Source: Hyphomonas chukchiensis (lineage in GTDB: Bacteria; Pseudomonadota; Alphaproteobacteria; Caulobacterales; Hyphomonadaceae). From it: a stretch of 64,000 bases of DNA. The notes under the pieces were generated by a model. The model did not search any database, had not been told where the DNA came from, and saw nothing but the letters and a program-made list of their open reading frames with translations. The position numbers and the translations under genes were made by a program. The DNA is taken from the NCBI RefSeq assembly GCF_000682695.1, contig NZ_AWFG01000013.1:1-64000 (forward strand), in the 5' to 3' direction. This document shows positions 59,692-64,000 of this stretch, piece after piece (within the stretch, counting starts at the first letter, position 1; every line of letters starts with the position of its first letter).

Positions 59692-60294
59692 TCAGATTAT
59701 GCCTAGCAGAAATCCAGCGCCAGCCGCCGTGATCAATCCTCCAACAGCGCGGACAAAGACCTCTCCTCTCGGTCGCGTTGTGACCAGTCCAAGCGCTATA
59801 CCAGCGAGATGGAGCAGACCCGTCGCCACAACGAACCCGACCGCGAATGAAACCGGATTGGCCGCTGTTGGTAATTCAATACCGTGTGCGTAGCCGTGAA
59901 AGATCGCAAATACTCCGACAATGATCGCCGCGCCCCACAATGGCATGCGAACCTTCCCCAAAATCAATGCCCCAAGGACGACTGACGAGAGCGCAATGCC
60001 TGTCTCCACACCTGGCAAAGGCAGACCCAGTACCCCCACCGCGCCGCCCAATGCCATTACGAGGGGAAACACGACTGGGAGAACCCATATGGCTGGTCGG
60101 CCAAGAAAGGTGCCCCATAATCCAACGGCGACCATGGCCGCGACGTGGTCCCAACCACGAACTGGATGGACGAACCCGCTCAATAATCCTCCACTGAGCC
60201 CCTCGCCTGTATGGGCTATCGCCGCAGGTGCAGCCACAAGCAGAAAGCTGAATAATATTAGGGCTTTGCGGGTTTGTGGCGATGTAAAAATCAA
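59692..60294 (-). CDS. HupE/UreJ-like membrane protein
   Basis: 200 residues with six to seven helices and a signal-like N-terminus ending AIAHTGEG. The motif FVHPVRGWDHVAAM and later FHGYAHGIELP place it in the HupE/UreJ family, linked to nickel or metal uptake in other bacteria. It starts with TTG at 60294, overlapping the TPR gene's TGA (TTGA), so translation is coupled. Confidence 0.85.
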   Translation of the reverse strand: MIFTSPQTRKALILFSFLLVAAPAAIAHTGEGLSGGLLSGFVHPVRGWDHVAAMVAVGLWGTFLGRPAIWVLPVVFPLVMALGGAVGVLGLPLPGVETGIALSSVVLGALILGKVRMPLWGAAIIVGVFAIFHGYAHGIELPTAANPVSFAVGFVVATGLLHLAGIALGLVTTRPRGEVFVRAVGGLITAAGAGFLLGII

Positions 60295-61487
60295 AGCGCA
60301 GGTCCTCTTCCTGGTATCGTCTCAGCACTGGCGTGTGGATGTAAACCGAGTTCAACCGACAGAGCGGGGATGGATAACCCATTCTCGGCCACCCACGACT
60401 TGACCATTTGTTCGGCCGCTATGTCTCCAGCCGCTCTCCCTGCCCGAAGCAAGATATCAGCATCTTCAAACTCTCGCTGCAGCGTCCAGTTCAGCCGTGC
60501 CCGTTCCACCGCCTCAGAGGGTTTGCCTTCGACGTCCAGCAGATAGCGCGCTTCTTCTCGCGCATGAGCGAAGCTTCCGATTTTTTTCTCTGCAAGAAGG
60601 TGCGCTTGGAGGGTCCTGCGCGATCTGAGAAGGCAGCCGAATTTCTTCAGCTGACTGCAGACAATGGCCCTTCGAACCAGCACCGCGTCGGTTGGCGGTT
60701 TACCCTGCAGCGCTTTGAGAGCTGCTTCGTACTCTGAACGACTTATGAGGAAATCAGCGTAGAGCGCTGCAGACCGAATGCTCGCCGGATCTGCCTTGAT
60801 GGCCTGGACAAAATGTCCGGCGGCCAGATCTGTCCAGTCATGATACATTGCAATTTCTGCCAAAACGCTGTGTGCATATCCACGCAATGCAGGCTCCATG
60901 ACCGGCTTCAACTCCATATAGCGGCTCAGTTTCGCGTAAGCTGCATCAGCGTCAGGCGAGAGCATATCGGTCGTGGCGGCGCAAATCAGCGCGAGGTCGA
61001 ACGCGCCAGCTTTTGCAAGGCCCCGGCATTCCGGACGCGCTTTTAGTGTATGACCCTGAACAACAAGAATATTCGCGCGCGTAAGCAGCAGAGTCGGGTT
61101 CCGCGGCTGTAGGGTTTCCGCCTGGCCGAGCAATTCCAGTGCGCCATCAAAATCGTGAAGGTATTGCTTGCCGACTGCGGCGAGTATGAGCGGACGCGCA
61201 TCAGGCCGGCTATTAAGGGCGGGCTGCAATGCAGAGAGGCCAGATTTAACCAGGCTTGCATCACCAATCCTGCGTCCAGTGTTGATGAACAAGCGTGCCG
61301 CCTGAATCGCGATTTCCTGATCATCCGGATCTGCGATGATCTGCGACGCGGCGACCTGTACCACTTCAGGATAACACGCTGCTTTCGGGCCCAGCAGACC
61401 CGGATTGCCGCGCAGTGAAGATGACATAAGGATCGCCACACACAGCGCAAAGCCTGTCGCCAAGCACAGAGTTAGAAAACGGTTCAT
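60291..61487 (-). CDS. TPR-repeat protein of the DUF4331 cluster
   Basis: 398 residues. A short N-terminal hydrophobic segment (LTLCLATGFALCVAILMSSS) acts as signal or anchor. The rest is helical repeats, for example YLHDFDGALELLGQAETLQP and WTDLAAGHFVQAIKADPAS. It is the first gene of the cluster; an inverted repeat lies at its start codon. Confidence 0.8.
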   Translation of the reverse strand: MNRFLTLCLATGFALCVAILMSSSLRGNPGLLGPKAACYPEVVQVAASQIIADPDDQEIAIQAARLFINTGRRIGDASLVKSGLSALQPALNSRPDARPLILAAVGKQYLHDFDGALELLGQAETLQPRNPTLLLTRANILVVQGHTLKARPECRGLAKAGAFDLALICAATTDMLSPDADAAYAKLSRYMELKPVMEPALRGYAHSVLAEIAMYHDWTDLAAGHFVQAIKADPASIRSAALYADFLISRSEYEAALKALQGKPPTDAVLVRRAIVCSQLKKFGCLLRSRRTLQAHLLAEKKIGSFAHAREEARYLLDVEGKPSEAVERARLNWTLQREFEDADILLRAGRAAGDIAAEQMVKSWVAENGLSIPALSVELGLHPHASAETIPGRGPAL

Positions 61488-61518
61488 TTGACACTAACTG
61501 TATAAACGTGATGTCAAA
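61487..61518. promoter_or_regulatory. Inverted repeat at the start of the TPR-HupE operon
   Basis: TTTGACA (61487-61493) and TGTCAAA (61512-61518) form a 7-bp dyad with an 18-base spacer abutting the TPR start codon. It may be an operator. The rest of the 297-base gap to the BLUF gene shows no convincing feature. Confidence 0.35.
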
Positions 61519-61784
61519 GATACGTATCCTCCACCGAAATTGATGCAGTTGTCTTCAGCAGTGTATGCAATGGGAACTCAAACACAAACGAGCCGCCGCG
61601 TATGCCTTCAATGAACGAAACAGTCTCATTCGAACTATTTCTGGCACATCGGGCGCGCCGTGAGGGCGAGCCCGTGCTTCTCGATACCGATAGGGGGGGC
61701 CGAAATGAATGCCCGATGGATGCGGTTTTCCACTAGCTCGCAATGGTTCTTGCCGTCAGCCATCCTGCACAGGCAGCGTTTGGA

Positions 61785-62213
61785 TCAATCGCCGCGGCGA
61801 ACGATGGATCCGGTCGCGACCAGGTCAGACAGGAGCGCCAGCGTCGCCTTGCCGGACGTTTCGAACGGGTCGAGAGTCGGGCGCTTGAAATATTTCAGAA
61901 GCATGCCCGGATTGAGCTTGGCGATGCTGACGTGCCCCATGGTCCAGTTTCCGAACATGCGCTCGTCAATCTCCGCATAGTCCAGAAGGCGGACATGGGT
62001 GTGGCGTGAATCACGGACAATTGCGTTGAACAATTCACAGACCTCATCGCGACCGCCCTCCAGGACCTGAATGAACAGATCGTCCGACACGCACAGCAGT
62101 CCTGTAATGCCGAGCGCAGGATTGTTTGTCCGCGACTGGTTGAGGATATTATCAAGAAACGTACCCTTCAGGGCGTCGGCAGGTCGGCTCGCGTACAGGC
62201 ACCTAACAATCAT
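61785..62213 (-). CDS. BLUF-domain blue-light photoreceptor, coupled to folE
   Basis: 142 residues: a BLUF domain with Tyr7, Asn31, Gln49, Trp90 and Met92, all flavin-contact residues, and a C-terminal extension (LLKYFKRPTLDPFETSGKAT) with no known output domain. Its ATG follows the folE stop by one base (TGA-G-ATG), so both come from one transcript with coupled translation. Confidence 0.92.
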   Translation of the reverse strand: MIVRCLYASRPADALKGTFLDNILNQSRTNNPALGITGLLCVSDDLFIQVLEGGRDEVCELFNAIVRDSRHTHVRLLDYAEIDERMFGNWTMGHVSIAKLNPGMLLKYFKRPTLDPFETSGKATLALLSDLVATGSIVRRGD

Positions 62214-62214
62214 C

Positions 62215-62931
62215 TCAATCTCGCTTTCTCAAGTTAAGCAGCGCCAGGAACTCACTACGAAGGGTATGATCCTTGAGGAATGAGCCGCGCATTGCGCTAT
62301 TGATCATGACCGCCTCGTCCTTCACGCCGCGCCAATGCATGCAGAAATGGTCGGCCTCCATGACGACGGCGAGGCCGTCAGGACTGACCTTGCTCATCAG
62401 TATTTCCGCTATTTGGGCAATCGCTTCTTCCTGTATCTGCGGCCGCGACATGATCCATTCGGCAAGCCGGGCATACTTTGACAAGCCGATCAGGTTAGAG
62501 TGCTCATTAGGCATGAGCCCGATCCATAGCCGTCCCATGATCGGACAAAAGTGATGGCTGCACGCGCTCCGAACCGTGATCGGGCCGACAATCATCAACT
62601 CATTGAGGGATTCCGCGTTTGGAAATTCGGTCACCGCCGGCGGCGCGACATAGCGGCCGGCAAAAACTTCGGTAAGATACATCTTCGCAACCCGGCGCGC
62701 CGTGTCACGAGTGTTGTGATCATTGTCGATATCGATCACCAGGCTTTGAAGGACCGTCCTCATCCCCTCTTCAACTTCAGCCAACAGCGCATCGAGATCA
62801 CCCGGTTCAAGGAAATCAGCAATATTGTCATTAGCATGAAAACGTTTCCGCGCGCGCTCGATGCGCTGACGGATCCGGACAGATGCCGGCGCGTGCTCGG
62901 CGGGAATCGCATTGTCTTCTTTGTCAGCCAT
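62215..62931 (-). CDS. folE: GTP cyclohydrolase I
   Basis: 238 residues. Converts GTP to dihydroneopterin triphosphate, the first step to folate and pterins. Zinc ligands are C124 and H126/H127 in VRSACSHHFCP and C197 in ADHFCMHWRGV, with catalytic H195. The core differs from common FolE (RPQIQEEAI for RLQVQE, NSAMRGSF for TS.m.G.F), so this may be a specialised copy. It leads the folE-BLUF operon. Confidence 0.9.
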   Translation of the reverse strand: MADKEDNAIPAEHAPASVRIRQRIERARKRFHANDNIADFLEPGDLDALLAEVEEGMRTVLQSLVIDIDNDHNTRDTARRVAKMYLTEVFAGRYVAPPAVTEFPNAESLNELMIVGPITVRSACSHHFCPIMGRLWIGLMPNEHSNLIGLSKYARLAEWIMSRPQIQEEAIAQIAEILMSKVSPDGLAVVMEADHFCMHWRGVKDEAVMINSAMRGSFLKDHTLRSEFLALLNLRKRD

Positions 62932-63538
62932 CTTCCGTATTTCTGCTCTTCAATTTGATTGCGTTAGCACACTTAAGGCAATCAGGGCATGTTATCCCAT
63001 CTGGGAGCGGGTGCAGTCCCCAAGGTCGACAGTGTTGAGTTTTGTGGATCAGGAGAGCCGTAGCCCTCAGTTAGACACGAAATGAACTAGACGCGCGCCC
63101 ATGCAGTTCAAGACTTCACCTGAAATCTTCTCGCCCCGCCATCAGACTGAGGCCAAGGCTTTCGATAAAGCGAGATGTGATGAAGGCTCATCCGGCTCGA
63201 AAGGCACATCAACTGCCAAATAAGGTTCAAACAGAAACGAGATGCGGCGCTTCGCGAGTAGCGCGACCTCCTCGTTGCCAAATACCTGTTCGTCCGCAAA
63301 TAATAGAGATGGGATCGCATTAGACTGACACACCGCCGCACACGCTACATAATACATTGTTCTATAATGAGATAATGCACTTTGGACTACATGATCCCAC
63401 GATTTACACCGCTGCATACCACTTCCACTTGGACGTCGCGGCTCAGGGCATGCTTCCGATGACACTACTTGCCCCGGCGCCATGTGTTCCCCTCGGTGAG
63501 CTTGCGTGTATGATCGTTCAAAATCATTGGGAAGAAAC
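62932..63538. other. 607-bp region without a clear gene
   Basis: Between folE and the acyl-CoA synthetase. It presumably contains the promoters for both divergent genes. Only one weak open frame is seen on the minus strand (listed separately). No tRNA, repeat or terminator was recognised. Confidence 0.5.
63142..63357 (-). CDS. Possible small unknown protein
   Basis: 71 residues from ATG 63357, including SNAIPSLLFADEQVFGNEEV then ALLAKRRISFLFEPYLAVD. No family, signal peptide or membrane helix recognised, and no strong ribosome-binding site. Codon use is not clearly gene-like. It may be a remnant or chance frame. Confidence 0.25.
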   Translation of the reverse strand: MYYVACAAVCQSNAIPSLLFADEQVFGNEEVALLAKRRISFLFEPYLAVDVPFEPDEPSSHLALSKALASV

Positions 63539-64000
63539 ATGCATTACGCCGAATTGTTGAAAGCTCGTGAAGAGCTGACCGGGCCGGGTGGCGACTTTGA
63601 AATCATTGAAGCCGAGGTGCTTGGCAACCGGATCCGGACCTACAAGAATGCCCCTCCTAGCGTGCGGGAATTCTGGCTGTCGACCGCTGAGTTCGCTGAC
63701 CGCCCCTATCTCGTCTATGGCGACGAGCGACTCACATATGCTCAATCACATGAGCAGGTGAACGCCGTCGCGGCCTGGCTCGCAGACCAAGGCGTCACGG
63801 CTGGCGACCGCGTCGCCATTGCCATGCGCAACTATCCCGAATGGATGCTGATATACTGGGCCTGCGCCTGCAGCGGGATTGCCGTTGTCGGCATGAACGC
63901 CTGGTGGACCGCCGAAGAGATGGCCTATGCCCTGACCGACTCGGCGCCCAAGGTGTTATTTCTCGATGCGGAACGCCTTGATCGACTACGTGAACGCCCC
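63539..64000 (+). CDS. Acyl-CoA synthetase / AMP-binding enzyme (N-terminal part)
   Basis: 154 codons to the window edge. MHYAELLKAREELTGPGG leads to RPYLVYGDERLTYAQSHEQV, GVTAGDRVAIAMRNYPEWML and GMNAWWTAEEMAYALTDSAP, the opening of class I adenylate-forming enzymes that activate fatty or aryl acids with ATP and CoA. GGAAGAAAC precedes ATG 63539. The AMP-binding core lies beyond the window. Confidence 0.88.
   Translation, partial: MHYAELLKAREELTGPGGDFEIIEAEVLGNRIRTYKNAPPSVREFWLSTAEFADRPYLVYGDERLTYAQSHEQVNAVAAWLADQGVTAGDRVAIAMRNYPEWMLIYWACACSGIAVVGMNAWWTAEEMAYALTDSAPKVLFLDAERLDRLRERP

Noticed and set aside
61612-61737. 41-codon plus-strand frame before the BLUF gene
   Set aside because: No ribosome-binding site, no family, and within a likely non-coding gap.

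Overview
The window looks like a piece of an alphaproteobacterial chromosome, most likely Caulobacterales/Hyphomonadaceae. This is inferred from gene content and order. The F-type ATP synthase is split into atpHAGDC (minus strand, beside priA) and atpI-B-E-F'-F (plus strand). The b subunit is present as a b/b' pair. There is a GANTC methyltransferase (CcrM) next to mutY and smc, an alphaproteobacterial-type LexA direct repeat, and DNA that is GC-rich by eye. No rRNA or CRISPR array is present; there is one tRNA.

Layout. 1-1240: end of a probable ferredoxin reductase, a [2Fe-2S] ferredoxin and a thioesterase. 1256-9223 (minus): atpHAGDC, an AT-richer secreted protein, and priA. 9280-14287: a lipoprotein, a DUF2188 protein, an SDR, a MoxR/VWA pair and a cold-shock/DUF1294 fusion. 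14265-21934 (minus): prfB with a programmed +1 frameshift, PBP1a, a TPR lipoprotein and ETF-ubiquinone oxidoreductase. 22027-26984: family 4 uracil-DNA glycosylase, hemerythrin, two small glycosyltransferase-type genes, a BLUF photoreceptor, and an SplB-like radical SAM gene behind a LexA box. 27000-34822: ccrM with a dense upstream region, mutY, dciA-like, two DsbA-like lipoproteins and smc. 34972-39917: the Fo operon, a membrane TIR protein and ychF. 40048-44165: a compact archaic chaperone-usher (Csu-type) pilus operon. 44266-46604: tRNA-Ser(GCU), an IS3-family element that truncates an FRG-domain gene, and an ECF sigma factor. 46724-57006: a type II secretion system (gspG-I-C-D, gspL-M-E-F, gspN, gspJ-K). 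57060-61487 (minus): TPR - HupE-like - membrane protein - DUF4331 - small lipoprotein. 61785-62931 (minus): folE followed immediately by a second BLUF gene. 63539 to the end: an acyl-CoA synthetase cut by the window edge.

How the genes work together. The first two thirds is mostly core machinery: energy (both ATP synthase halves, ETF-QO), replication and repair (priA, mutY, UDG, dciA, smc, ccrM), translation (prfB, ychF) and cell wall (PBP1a). The last third is more accessory: surface pili, T2SS, an IS scar, a DUF4331 cluster, and light sensing coupled to pterin synthesis. The most interesting signals are the folE-BLUF operon, the partial loss of zinc cysteines in PriA, the LexA box before the radical SAM gene, the DnaA-box/palindrome/GANTC region before ccrM, the recoding sites in prfB and the IS, the apparent IS-linked deletion, and the antiparallel overlap of the gspN and gspJ start regions.
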